The translations under genes were made by a program, and so were the position numbers. Below are positions 52,441 to 60,976 of a DNA stretch of 64,000 bases, one piece after another (positions within the stretch are counted from its first letter, which is position 1; each line of letters opens with the position of its first letter). Below the pieces are notes generated by a model, which had not been told where the DNA came from, made no database searches, and saw nothing but the letters and a program-made list of their open reading frames with translations. Source of the stretch: Rhizobium sp. BT04 (GTDB lineage Bacteria; Pseudomonadota; Alphaproteobacteria; Rhizobiales; Rhizobiaceae); the NCBI RefSeq assembly GCF_030053135.1, contig NZ_CP125652.1, forward strand, positions 3,528,501 through 3,592,500. Reading direction: 5' to 3'.

Positions 52441-53697
52441 TTGCAAGACGAAACTCCATGGAGAAAAAGCCTGTTGGCGCGCATCCGGCGCGAGCGGCCG
52501 GTGCTGCTTGCAGCAATCCTCAGCGCCCTGGTCGCGCTTGCCGCCGGCATGAACAAATGGGTCGTGCTCGTCCTGCTGCTGGCGATGGTCCTGACCGCAC
52601 TGTTCAACGAGGCGCCGGTGATCAAGGCCGAGCCGCTCGAACCGGCGGAGATCGCGCCGGAGGCGCCGCCGAGCCGCCTGCCTGAGATCTCCGCCACGCT
52701 TTCCGGCCTCGATATCCCGGTCATGGTGCTGTCGGACGACGCCTCGGTGCTGTTCCAGAACCGCGCTGCCGAAAAGGCCTTCGGCGAGATGGCGCTCGGC
52801 TCCCATATATCGGCCCGCCTGCGCTCGCCTGGTGTGCTCGACATGGTGCGCGAAACCATCGCCACCAACGCCCCGAACCAGATAGAGCATGCCGAGCGGC
52901 TGCCCTCCGAGCGCGTCTATATCGTGCGCAGCGCCCCCGTTGAATTCTCGGCCGATGACGGGCCGCGTGAGCGCTATTTCATCCTCTCCTTCCGCGATAT
53001 TTCAGAGGTTCGCCGTATCGACCGCATGCGGTCGGATTTCGTCGCCAATGCCAGCCATGAACTGCGCACGCCGCTTGCCTCGCTGCGCGGCTTCATCGAG
53101 ACCATCCAGGGACCGGCAAAGAACGATCTGAAGGCGCAGGCGCGTTTCCTCGCCATCATGTTCGATCAGACGACGCGCATGAGCCGGCTGGTCGACGACC
53201 TGCTGTCGCTCTCGCGGCTGGAGCTGAAATCGCATATCGCGCCGGACGAGAAGATCGATCTGGTGCCGCTGCTCGGCCATGTCAGAGACGCGCTGGTGCC
53301 GCTGGCAAGGGATGTCGGCGTCGACATCAACCTGCATCTGCCTGATGGTAAGGTCGAGGTGCTCGGAGACCGCGACGAGCTTGTCCAGGTCTTCGAGAAC
53401 CTGATGGAAAATGCCTGCAAATACGGCCAGGAGGGCGAGGTCGTCGACGTCTGGCTGAAGAACGGCACCGGCCAGCCGGTCGAGGTCAGCATCGTCGACA
53501 AGGGGCCGGGCATTCCGGCCGAGCATGTGCCGCGCCTGACCGAGCGCTTCTATCGCGTCAGCATCGAGGACAGCCGCTCGAAAAAGGGCACCGGCCTCGG
53601 CCTTGCCATCGTCAAGCACATCCTCACCCGCCACCGCGCCCGGCTGATCGTCAAATCCGAAGTCGGCAAGGGCACCGATTTTACGGTTCGCTTTTAG
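52441..53697 (+). CDS. phoR: Phosphate regulon sensor histidine kinase PhoR
   Basis: This 418-residue kinase is predicted to start at TTG 52441 (GAGGG nearby). Two hydrophobic segments (about 20-54) anchor it, and a PAS domain follows (about 82-185; LDIPVMVLSDDASVLFQNRA). HisKA has the phospho-acceptor His206 in ASHELRTPL. HATPase motifs are NLMENACKYG, DKGPGIP and GTGLGLAIVKH. It phosphorylates PhoB (59981) when phosphate is short. A 516-bp gap separates it from pstS. Confidence 0.93.
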   Translation: MQDETPWRKSLLARIRRERPVLLAAILSALVALAAGMNKWVVLVLLLAMVLTALFNEAPVIKAEPLEPAEIAPEAPPSRLPEISATLSGLDIPVMVLSDDASVLFQNRAAEKAFGEMALGSHISARLRSPGVLDMVRETIATNAPNQIEHAERLPSERVYIVRSAPVEFSADDGPRERYFILSFRDISEVRRIDRMRSDFVANASHELRTPLASLRGFIETIQGPAKNDLKAQARFLAIMFDQTTRMSRLVDDLLSLSRLELKSHIAPDEKIDLVPLLGHVRDALVPLARDVGVDINLHLPDGKVEVLGDRDELVQVFENLMENACKYGQEGEVVDVWLKNGTGQPVEVSIVDKGPGIPAEHVPRLTERFYRVSIEDSRSKKGTGLGLAIVKHILTRHRARLIVKSEVGKGTDFTVRF

Positions 53698-53720
53698 CGC
53701 GCGGGCGTGCCGCGTGATTT

Positions 53721-53898
53721 GCCCCTCACCCTAGCCTTACCGGGGTCAAGCCACGGGTCTCGACCCGTCCTTCGGACCCCCGTAAAAGACGGGGAGAGGG
53801 GACTTGCCTTGCGGGAGGTTGATGGGGACGGAGAGCTTGCTGCATGGTCCCTTCGCCCCGCAAGCGGGGAGAAGGTGGCTGCAGGCGGATGAGGGGCA
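53721..53898. repeat. RIME-type intergenic mosaic element
   Basis: This 178-bp copy starts GCCCCTCACCCTAGCCTTAC and ends GCGGATGAGGGGCA, the same orientation as at 33118. Its ends form an inverted GCCCCTCA/TGAGGGGC. Confidence 0.85.
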
Positions 53899-54075
53899 CA
53901 TCACGGAACGACTTTCATGATAGGACGTAAAGCAGAAAACCGCCGCCCAACCTGTCCGTTGGCGATATGTGATCGGTTTTTACAACGCGAGGTAGATTGA
54001 CAGCCAGACTTTGCCGTTCGCCGACACGATCGGCTGGTCGAATTAAAATTTTCTATTATAAATCAACTATTTAAG

Positions 54076-54104
54076 CTGTCACAAATGTTTCACCTATTTG
54101 ACAT
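54076..54104 (+). promoter_or_regulatory. Pho box upstream of pstS (three half-sites)
   Basis: Three 7-bp PhoB-type half-sites are spaced exactly 11 bp apart: CTGTCAC (54076), GTTTCAC (54087) and TTGACAT (54098), with 4-bp AT-rich spacers. The first two form a classic 18-bp pho box. The pstS start is at 54214. Activation by PhoB under phosphate limitation is expected. Confidence 0.75.
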
Positions 54105-54213
54105 AAAAGGACGGTGCTTAAAGCGCTAAGAGAGTCCCGCCGATGAAAAAAGGCACTGCGAGGGCCTCTCTACAGGCCGCACTCACACAAGCCCAAATGC
54201 CGGGAGATTTCTA

Positions 54214-55248
54214 ATGAACACCTTCAAGCTCACCGTTGCCGCGCTCGCTGCAACCGCTGCTTTCGCTGGCGCTGCCGTCGCCCGCGACCAGATTCAGGTT
54301 GCTGGCTCGTCCACCGTCCTGCCTTACGCAAAGATCGTTGCCGAATCCTTCGGCGAAACCTTCACCAACTTCAAGACGCCGGTCGTTGAATCCGGCGGCA
54401 CGGGCGCTGGTCTGAAGGAATTCTGCAAGGGCGTTGGCGAAGACACCATCGACATTGCGAACGCTTCGCGTCCGATCAACAAGAACGAAGCCGAAGCCTG
54501 CAAGGCTGCCGGCGTAACCGACATCCAGGAAGTCAAGATCGGTTATGACGGCATCGTCTTCGCAACCGACTCGTCCAACCCTGACGTTGCCTACGTTCCG
54601 GCAGACATCTACAAGGCCCTCGCAGCCCAGGTCGTCGTCGACGGCAAGCTCGTCGCCAACCCCTACAAGAAGTGGTCGGAAGTCAACCCGAAGCTTCCGG
54701 CTGTTGATATCGCTGCCTATATCCCGGGCGAAAAGCACGGCACCCGCGAAGTCTTCGAACAGAACGTCCTCGCTGCCGGCTGCAAGGCTGCGGGCGCTCT
54801 TGACGTCATCGCCAAGGAAATCTCCGACAAGGCCGCCCAGGGCAAGGCTTGCGTCGCGGTCCGCAAGGACGGCGCTGCAGTCGACATCGACGGCGACTAT
54901 CCGGAAACCCTCGCACGCATCGCCGCCAACAAGACCGGCGTCGGCGTATTCGGCCTTTCCTTCTATGAAAACAACGCCGACAAGCTCAAGGTTGCCAGCG
55001 TAAACGGCATCGTTCCGTCGACGGAAACGATCGCCAACGGCACCTACCCGGTTTCGCGCCCGCTGTTCTTCTACGTCAAGAAGGCACATCTCGGCGCCGT
55101 TCCGGGCCTGAAGGAATACGTCAACTTCTTCGTATCCGACCAGATGATCGGCCCTGACGGCCCGCTCGCCGAATACGGCCTCGTCGCCGCTCCGGATGCC
55201 GAGCGCGAAGCGATCCGCAAGGACGTCGAAGCCGGTAAGGCTATGTAA
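54214..55248 (+). CDS. pstS: Phosphate ABC transporter substrate-binding protein PstS
   Basis: This is a 344-residue periplasmic protein with a signal peptide of about 23 residues (AATAAFAGAAVA). Phosphate-binding motifs are VAGSSTVLPYAK, ESGGTGAGLKEFC and IPGEKHGTREVF. It carries phosphate to PstC/PstA. A pho box lies about 110-140 bp upstream, and a GC-rich hairpin follows the stop. The codon choice is visibly more restricted than in neighbours (AAG, GTC/GTT, GCT), as expected for a highly expressed protein. Confidence 0.95.
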   Translation: MNTFKLTVAALAATAAFAGAAVARDQIQVAGSSTVLPYAKIVAESFGETFTNFKTPVVESGGTGAGLKEFCKGVGEDTIDIANASRPINKNEAEACKAAGVTDIQEVKIGYDGIVFATDSSNPDVAYVPADIYKALAAQVVVDGKLVANPYKKWSEVNPKLPAVDIAAYIPGEKHGTREVFEQNVLAAGCKAAGALDVIAKEISDKAAQGKACVAVRKDGAAVDIDGDYPETLARIAANKTGVGVFGLSFYENNADKLKVASVNGIVPSTETIANGTYPVSRPLFFYVKKAHLGAVPGLKEYVNFFVSDQMIGPDGPLAEYGLVAAPDAEREAIRKDVEAGKAM

Positions 55249-55255
55249 TGACTTT

Positions 55256-55286
55256 GCCGGCGCGGCGCCTTCAGGCCCGCGCCGGC
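55256..55286 (+). terminator. Hairpin between pstS and pstC
   Basis: GCCGGCGCGG (55256-55265) and CCGCGCCGGC (55277-55286), 10-bp perfect arms, 11-nt loop, 8 bp after the stop. There is no T-run, so it more likely blocks 3' decay or causes partial termination. Confidence 0.6.
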
Positions 55287-55412
55287 ATTGCCTTATCCCC
55301 GCGCACCGATGTTTTCGGTGCTGCAGGGTGAATTCATTCTGCATGATTGGAAGCTGAAGGCGGCTGATGAAGCTGCCGGGCTTTGGGGGCTACGGGCCTG
55401 GGGACGTAACGA

Positions 55413-56894
55413 ATGAGCACATCCATCATACTTTTGTGCCTTGTGGTGATCGGTGCCGCCGCCTATCTGGTCGCGCGCAGCCGGGCCACGGCGCTTGCCG
55501 GCGGCAGATCCTCGGCATTGCACTCACGGCCGGCCTATTACGGCGCCTATGCGGCGATCTGGGCGGTTCTTCCGGCCCTCATCGTCCTCTGCGTCTGGCT
55601 GTCGGTCAGCCCCGGCATCATCCAATCCTCCGTTCGCGGCGCCTTTCCTGCCGACGTCAAGGCGCAAGCCGCCGTCGAGCAGGATCTCGGCTATTCCATG
55701 GTGGCGACGGTCGCCCGCGGCCTGACGATGCTGACCGCGGATGAAACCGCAGCGGTCGCCGGCGATCCGGCGGCACTCCAGGCCAAGCTCAGCGAAAAGG
55801 GTGTGCCGCTTGCCGGCCAGCCCCAGCCTTACATGCTCGACGCCGCCAAGAAGCTCAACGCCATGAGCATGACGAGCCGCCTCGTCATGACGGCTGTTGT
55901 CTTCATTCTGGCTGTCGCAGGCGCCTTCTATGCGCTGCGCGCCATTGCCCCGCGCTTCCGCGCCCGCAACCGCGTCGAGCGCGTCATGCTTTGGGGCCTG
56001 CTGCTCGCCTCTTCGATCGCCATTCTGACGACGATCGGCATCGTGCTTTCGATGCTGTCGGAAGCCGCGCGCTTCTTTGCCGCCGTTCCCGCCGCCGACT
56101 TCTTCTTCGGCACCGTCTGGGATCCGCGTTTTGCCGGTGCCGGCAGTTCGTCCTTCGGTCAGTTCGGCCTGATCCCGCTGTTGCTCGGCACGCTTTATAT
56201 CGGCCTGGTCGCCATGCTGGTCGCCGTGCCGGTCGGTCTCTTTGCCGCCATCTACATGGCCGAATACGCCTCGCCGAAGGTGCGCGGCGTCGCCAAACCG
56301 CTGCTCGAAGTGCTCGCCGGCATTCCGACGATCGTCTACGGCTTCTTTGCCCTCGTCACCGTCGGCCCGTTCCTGCGCGATTTCTCGGCTCAGGTCAGCG
56401 GCCTGCTCTCCGGCAGCTACACCAACTTCATTCAGGCGCAGAGCGTTCTGACCGCCGGTATCGTCATGGGCATCATGCTGATTCCCTACGTCTCCTCGCT
56501 GTCGGACGACATCATCACCGCCGTGCCGCGGGCCCTGCGTGACGGTTCGCTCGGTCTCGGCGCCACCCGCTCCGAAACCATCAAGAAAGTGGTCTTGCCG
56601 GCCGCTCTTCCCGGCATCGTCGGCGCATTGCTGATGACGGCCTCGCGCGCCATCGGCGAAACCATGATCGTCGTGCTGGCCGCCGGTGTCGCCGCCCGCA
56701 TCCAGATCAACCCCTTCGAGCCGATGACGACGGTGACCGTCAAGATCGTCAACCAGCTGACGGGCGACCTCGAGTTCACCTCGCCGCAGACGCTGGTTGC
56801 CTTCGCCCTTGGCATCACGCTGTTCTGCATCACGCTTTGCCTCAACATCTATGCGCTCTACATCGTGCGCAAATACCGGGAGCAGTACGAATGA
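55413..56894 (+). CDS. pstC: Phosphate ABC transporter permease PstC
   Basis: This 493-residue protein is longer than E. coli PstC (about 320). The extra N-terminal part (about 1-190) has its own membrane segments and a PstC-specific N-domain. The permease domain follows with FGTVWDPRF, EYASPKVRGVAKPLLEVLAG (family motif) and LGATRSETIKKVVLPAALPG (EAA loop). It forms the channel with PstA. The stop overlaps the pstA start (ATGA). Confidence 0.94.
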   Translation: MSTSIILLCLVVIGAAAYLVARSRATALAGGRSSALHSRPAYYGAYAAIWAVLPALIVLCVWLSVSPGIIQSSVRGAFPADVKAQAAVEQDLGYSMVATVARGLTMLTADETAAVAGDPAALQAKLSEKGVPLAGQPQPYMLDAAKKLNAMSMTSRLVMTAVVFILAVAGAFYALRAIAPRFRARNRVERVMLWGLLLASSIAILTTIGIVLSMLSEAARFFAAVPAADFFFGTVWDPRFAGAGSSSFGQFGLIPLLLGTLYIGLVAMLVAVPVGLFAAIYMAEYASPKVRGVAKPLLEVLAGIPTIVYGFFALVTVGPFLRDFSAQVSGLLSGSYTNFIQAQSVLTAGIVMGIMLIPYVSSLSDDIITAVPRALRDGSLGLGATRSETIKKVVLPAALPGIVGALLMTASRAIGETMIVVLAAGVAARIQINPFEPMTTVTVKIVNQLTGDLEFTSPQTLVAFALGITLFCITLCLNIYALYIVRKYREQYE

Positions 56895-58213
56895 CGGATA
56901 TTGTTTCTCCCACATCAGGCGTCACCGTCTCCAAGGCGCCTGCGCGCCGCGATATCGGCATCAAGCGCCGCTACGCCGCCGAGCGCCGGTTCCAGGCCTA
57001 TGGCATCGCCGCCATCACCTTCGGTCTCGTCTTCCTGTTCATCCTGCTGTGGACGGTGATCGGCAAGGGCTACACCGCCTTCCAGCAGACGGCGATCACG
57101 CTGCCGATCGAATTCACCGAGAAGACGATCGACCCCGACAATAAGCGAGCGACCGACCCCTCGGTTCTGGTCGCCGCCAACTATCCGGTTCTCCTGCGCG
57201 ACGCGATCGTCAAGCAGCTGAACATCAATGCCGCAAGCCGCCCTGACGTGCGCGATGCAACCGCTATGCTCTCCAAGGGTGCGCCGATCCAGCTGCGCGA
57301 TATGGTGATCGCCGATCCGTCGATCATCGGCAAAACAGTCAATGTCACCGTCCTCGCCGACGCCAATGTCGACAGCGCCAGCAAGGGCCAGATCGATCTT
57401 AAGGTCGATGAGAAGAACCGCAAGGTCAACGACAAGCAGGTTGCCTGGATGAACGAGCTGAAGGCGAGCGGCGCTCTCCACAAGCAGTTCAACACTGGCC
57501 TCTTCGTCAACGGCAATTCCAGCCGTCCCGAGGCCGCCGGCCTCGGCGTCGCCCTCATCGGTTCGCTCTACCTGATGCTGATCGTGCTCGTGCTCGCTCT
57601 GCCGATCGGTGTTGCCGCCTCGATCTATCTCGAGGAGTTTGCGCCGAAGAATAAGCTGACGGATCTGATCGAGGTCAACATCAACAACCTCGCCGCCGTC
57701 CCTTCGATCGTCTACGGCCTGCTCGGTCTGTCCGTCTTCATCAACTTCATCGGCCTGCCGCGCTCGGCCTCGCTGGTCGGCGGCCTGGTGCTGACGCTGA
57801 TGACCCTGCCGACGATCATCATCGCGACGCGCGCAGCACTTCGCGCCGTGCCGCCGTCGATCCGCGCCGCAGCCCTTGGCCTCGGCGCCTCGAAGATGCA
57901 GATGGTGTTCCATCATGTTCTGCCGCTCGCCATGCCCGGCATCCTCACCGGCACGATCATCGGCCTGGCGCACGCGCTCGGCGAAACCGCGCCGCTGCTT
58001 TTGATCGGCATGGTCGCCTTCGTCGCCAACGCGCCGACCACACCGCTCGATCCCTCGACGGCCCTGCCCGTGCAGGTCTATATGTGGGCCAACGAGGCCG
58101 AACGTGCCTTCGTCGAGCGGACTTCGGGTGCCATCATCGTCCTGCTCCTGTTCCTGATCGTCATGAACATGGGCGCCATCCTCTTGCGTCGTCGCTTCGA
58201 GCGCCGCTGGTAA
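56891..58213 (+). CDS. pstA: Phosphate ABC transporter permease PstA
   Basis: This 440-residue protein is also longer than the E. coli protein (about 296). A periplasmic insert of about 140 residues lies after the first membrane helix (RAYDPSV-like region, here about 85-215). The permease core includes EEFAPKNKLTDLIEVNINNL and ALGLGASKMQMVFHHVLPLAMPG. ATG 56891 overlaps the pstC stop by 4 bp; the upstream open frame belongs to pstC. Confidence 0.94.
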   Translation: MTDIVSPTSGVTVSKAPARRDIGIKRRYAAERRFQAYGIAAITFGLVFLFILLWTVIGKGYTAFQQTAITLPIEFTEKTIDPDNKRATDPSVLVAANYPVLLRDAIVKQLNINAASRPDVRDATAMLSKGAPIQLRDMVIADPSIIGKTVNVTVLADANVDSASKGQIDLKVDEKNRKVNDKQVAWMNELKASGALHKQFNTGLFVNGNSSRPEAAGLGVALIGSLYLMLIVLVLALPIGVAASIYLEEFAPKNKLTDLIEVNINNLAAVPSIVYGLLGLSVFINFIGLPRSASLVGGLVLTLMTLPTIIIATRAALRAVPPSIRAAALGLGASKMQMVFHHVLPLAMPGILTGTIIGLAHALGETAPLLLIGMVAFVANAPTTPLDPSTALPVQVYMWANEAERAFVERTSGAIIVLLLFLIVMNMGAILLRRRFERRW

Positions 58214-58228
58214 ACGGAGTTAAACATC

Positions 58229-59044
58229 ATGAACATGTTGACGGAAGCTGCAGTTGAAAAGGCGCTGGATCACAAGATGAGCAACGTCCCGTATAAGATG
58301 ATCGGAAAGGATGTTTCGGTTTACTACGGCGAGAAGCGCGCGCTTTTCGACGTGAACCTGAACATCCGCGAAAACACCGTAACCGCGCTGATCGGCCCTT
58401 CGGGCTGCGGCAAGTCGACCTTCCTGCGCAGCCTCAACCGCATGAACGACACGATCGACGGCTGCCGCGTCACCGGCAAGATCACGCTTGATACCGACGA
58501 TATCTATGATCCCGATATCGACGTCGTCGAACTTCGCGCCCGCGTTGGCATGGTCTTCCAGAAGCCGAATCCGTTCCCGAAGACGATCTATGAAAACGTC
58601 TCTTACGGCCCGCGCATCCATGGCCTCGCCAAGTCGAAGGCCGATCTCGACCAGATCGTCGAGACCAGCCTGCAGCGCGCCGGTCTCTGGAACGAAGTCA
58701 AGGACCGCGTGCATGAATCCGGCACGGGTCTTTCGGGCGGCCAGCAGCAGCGCCTCTGCATTGCACGCGCCGTCGCCGTCAGCCCTGAAGTCATCTTGAT
58801 GGACGAGCCCTGCTCGGCGCTCGACCCGATCGCCACCGCCAAGGTCGAGGAGCTGATCCACGAACTGCGCGAGAACTACACGATCGTCATCGTCACCCAC
58901 TCCATGCAGCAGGCCGCGCGCGTCTCGCAGCGCACCGCCATGTTCCACCTCGGCAATCTCGTCGAGGAGAACGACACCGACAAGATGTTCACCAATCCCG
59001 ACGATCCGCGCACCCAGGACTACATCATGGGTCGCTTCGGCTGA
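58229..59044 (+). CDS. pstB: Phosphate ABC transporter ATP-binding protein PstB
   Basis: This 271-residue ATPase has Walker [10 protein letters not shown], signature LSGGQQQ, Walker [14 protein letters not shown] and H-loop IVTHSMQQA. The sequence [18 protein letters not shown] near the end ([10 protein letters not shown] here) is typical of PstB. It starts 15 bp after pstA and drives phosphate import. It also takes part in the PhoR-PhoU signalling complex. Confidence 0.96.
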   Translation: MNMLTEAAVEKALDHKMSNVPYKMIGKDVSVYYGEKRALFDVNLNIRENTVTALIGPSGCGKSTFLRSLNRMNDTIDGCRVTGKITLDTDDIYDPDIDVVELRARVGMVFQKPNPFPKTIYENVSYGPRIHGLAKSKADLDQIVETSLQRAGLWNEVKDRVHESGTGLSGGQQQRLCIARAVAVSPEVILMDEPCSALDPIATAKVEELIHELRENYTIVIVTHSMQQAARVSQRTAMFHLGNLVEENDTDKMFTNPDDPRTQDYIMGRFG

Positions 59045-59088
59045 TTTTGGCGTTACCAAGCCTTTCCGTTATTCGAGGATAAAGCCCC

Positions 59089-59802
59089 ATGGCATCGACA
59101 CATATTTATTCTGCCTATGATGATGATCTGAAGTTCCTTTCCAGGCGGATTTCCGAAATGGGTGGCCTGGCCGAACAGATGGTCGCCGAATCCGTACGGG
59201 CGCTGGTCAACGGCGATACCGCGCTGGCGCAGAAGGTCATCTCCGACGATGTGATCCTCGATCACGCCGAACGCGAAATCGGCGACAAGGCGATCGTCAC
59301 CATCGCCCGCCGCCAGCCGATGGCCGCGGACCTGCGTGAGATCATGGGTTCGATCCGCATCGCCGCCGATCTCGAACGCGTCGGCGACCTCGGCAAGAAC
59401 ACCGCCAAGCGCGTCATCGCCGTCCAAAGCACCGGCGTTCCCCGCAAGCTCGCCCGCGGCCTCGAGCATCTGTCCGAGCTGGCGCTCGTCCAGCTCAAGG
59501 AAGTGCTCGACGTCTACACGACGCGCGCCGCCGACAAGGCGAATGCGATCCGCGAGCGCGACAACGAGATCGACGCGATGTACACCTCGCTGTTCCGCGA
59601 GCTCCTGACCTACATGATGGAAGACCCGCGCAACATCACCAGCTGCACGCATCTTCTCTTCTGCGCCAAGAACATCGAGCGCATCGGCGACCACGCCACC
59701 AACATCGCCGAGACGATCTATTACATGGCGACCGGCGCGCAGCCGGAAGGCGATCGTCCGAAGGACGACAGCGCCAACACCGTCGGCGCGGTTACGGAAT
59801 AA
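59089..59802 (+). CDS. phoU: Phosphate transport regulator PhoU
   Basis: This 237-residue protein has two PhoU three-helix repeats, each with an E/D-rich metal site (ISDDVILDHAEREIGDKAI, then ERDNEIDAMYTSLFRELL). It links PstSCAB activity to PhoR and keeps PhoB unphosphorylated when phosphate is plentiful. It starts 44 bp after pstB and is followed by short tandem repeats before phoB. Confidence 0.95.
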   Translation: MASTHIYSAYDDDLKFLSRRISEMGGLAEQMVAESVRALVNGDTALAQKVISDDVILDHAEREIGDKAIVTIARRQPMAADLREIMGSIRIAADLERVGDLGKNTAKRVIAVQSTGVPRKLARGLEHLSELALVQLKEVLDVYTTRAADKANAIRERDNEIDAMYTSLFRELLTYMMEDPRNITSCTHLLFCAKNIERIGDHATNIAETIYYMATGAQPEGDRPKDDSANTVGAVTE

Positions 59803-59859
59803 TCGCCCGGACAGCCCGGGCCAGTCGCCCGGACAGCCCGGGCCAGTCGCCCGGACCAG
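59803..59859. repeat. 22-bp tandem repeat after phoU
   Basis: TCGCCCGGACAGCCCGGGCC plus AG is present twice without change (59803-59824, 59825-59846), with a third, partial unit to 59859. Each unit contains the palindrome CCCGGG. It starts one base after the phoU stop. Confidence 0.85.
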
Positions 59860-59868
59860 TCAATTGCA

Positions 59869-59890
59869 TGCGCGCCCGTGCGGGCGCGCA
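59869..59890. terminator. GC-rich hairpin between phoU and phoB
   Basis: TGCGCGCCCG-TG-CGGGCGCGCA, 10-bp perfect arms around 2 nt. AAAGAGG follows rather than a T-run. It may reduce read-through from the pst operon into phoB. Confidence 0.5.
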
Positions 59891-59980
59891 AAGAGGTCGC
59901 AGCCAGTTTGTGAATTTGCGCAGGATGCATTGCTTAAATCACCCCCGGTTTAAGGATCATGCGCGAGGAGACCGAGACGC

Positions 59981-60664
59981 ATGATCCCGAGAGTTGCAGT
60001 TGTTGAAGACGAAGAAGCCCTGAGCGTGCTTCTTCGCTACAATCTCGAAGCGGAAGGCTTCGAGGTCGATACCATCCTTCGTGGCGACGAAGCCGAAATG
60101 CGGCTTCAGGAGCGCACGCCCGATCTTCTGATCCTCGATTGGATGCTGCCCGGCGTCTCCGGCATCGAGCTCTGCCGGCGCCTGCGCATGCGGCCGGAAA
60201 CCGAGCGCCTGCCGATCATCATGCTGACGGCGCGCGGCGAAGAGAGCGAGCGCGTCCGCGGACTTTCGACGGGGGCCGACGATTATGTCGTCAAGCCCTT
60301 CTCGACCCCTGAGCTGGTTGCCCGCGTCAAGGCGATGCTGCGCCGCGCCCGTCCCGAGGTGCTGTCGACGGTGCTGAAGTGCGGCGATATCGAGCTCGAC
60401 CGCGAAACCCACCGCGTCCATCGCAAGAGCCGCGAAGTCCGCCTCGGCCCCACCGAATTCCGCCTGCTGGAATTCCTGATGTCGTCGCCGGGCCGGGTCT
60501 TCTCCCGCTCGCAGCTTCTCGACGGCGTCTGGGGCCACGACATCTATGTCGACGAACGCACCGTCGACGTCCATGTCGGCCGGCTGCGCAAGGCGCTGAA
60601 TTTCTCCAACATGCAGGACGTCATCCGCACCGTCCGCGGCGCCGGGTATTCGATGGAAGCCTGA
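59981..60664 (+). CDS. phoB: Phosphate regulon response regulator PhoB
   Basis: This is a 227-residue OmpR-type regulator. The receiver domain has acidic Glu9-Asp10, phospho-acceptor Asp53 (LLILDWMLPG) and the lysine in YVVKPF. The DNA-binding domain (about 130-227) has SPGRVFSRSQLLDGVWG and the recognition helix DVHVGRLRKAL. Phosphorylated by PhoR, it binds pho boxes such as that before pstS. It lies 178 bp after phoU and is likely cotranscribed in part. Confidence 0.95.
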   Translation: MIPRVAVVEDEEALSVLLRYNLEAEGFEVDTILRGDEAEMRLQERTPDLLILDWMLPGVSGIELCRRLRMRPETERLPIIMLTARGEESERVRGLSTGADDYVVKPFSTPELVARVKAMLRRARPEVLSTVLKCGDIELDRETHRVHRKSREVRLGPTEFRLLEFLMSSPGRVFSRSQLLDGVWGHDIYVDERTVDVHVGRLRKALNFSNMQDVIRTVRGAGYSMEA

Positions 60665-60748
60665 GGGCTGCGTCACTACAGCTCGGCCGACGGCTCTTTC
60701 GTGATGCTCGGGCTTGTCCCGCTGCTGTCCGGTTCGCGGCGATGGACT

Positions 60749-60890
60749 GCCCCTCATCCGGCTGCCGCCACCTTCTCCCCGCTCGCGGGGCGAAGGGACC
60801 CCGCCGCGACGTCTCCGTTCCCCTTCCTACACCTCTCGTGTGGCACGTCCCCTCGCCCCGTTTACGGGGAGAGGGTTAGGGTGAGGGGCA
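60749..60890. repeat. RIME-type intergenic mosaic element
   Basis: This 142-bp copy runs from GCCCCTCATCCGGCTGCCGC to TTAGGGTGAGGGGCA, with two strong internal hairpins. It is the cleanest copy in the window and lies between the convergent phoB and gcrA genes. Confidence 0.88.
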
Positions 60891-60924
60891 GCCATAGCCG
60901 CAATGAGCGCTTCCATCCACGCAT

Positions 60925-60951
60925 AAAAAAACGGGCCACGCGGCCCGTTTT
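60925..60951 (-). terminator. Bidirectional terminator between phoB and gcrA
   Basis: ACGGGCC-ACGC-GGCCCGT (60931-60948) is flanked by an A-run on the left and TTTT on the right. It serves gcrA on the minus strand (T-run 60930-60925) and can stop phoB read-through. Confidence 0.82.
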
Positions 60952-60976
60952 CTGCATTCTAACGATGCTGTTCTTC

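Larger units (their letters stand above)
53698..54213. other. Intergenic region phoR-pstS: RIME copy and Pho promoter
   Basis: This 516-bp gap holds a RIME element (53721-53898), an AT-rich promoter region (about 54040-54110) and a three-part pho box. No gene is visible. Confidence 0.7.

Noticed and set aside
59803..59890. CRISPR-like array
   Set aside because: The units are direct tandem copies without spacers, and there are no cas genes.
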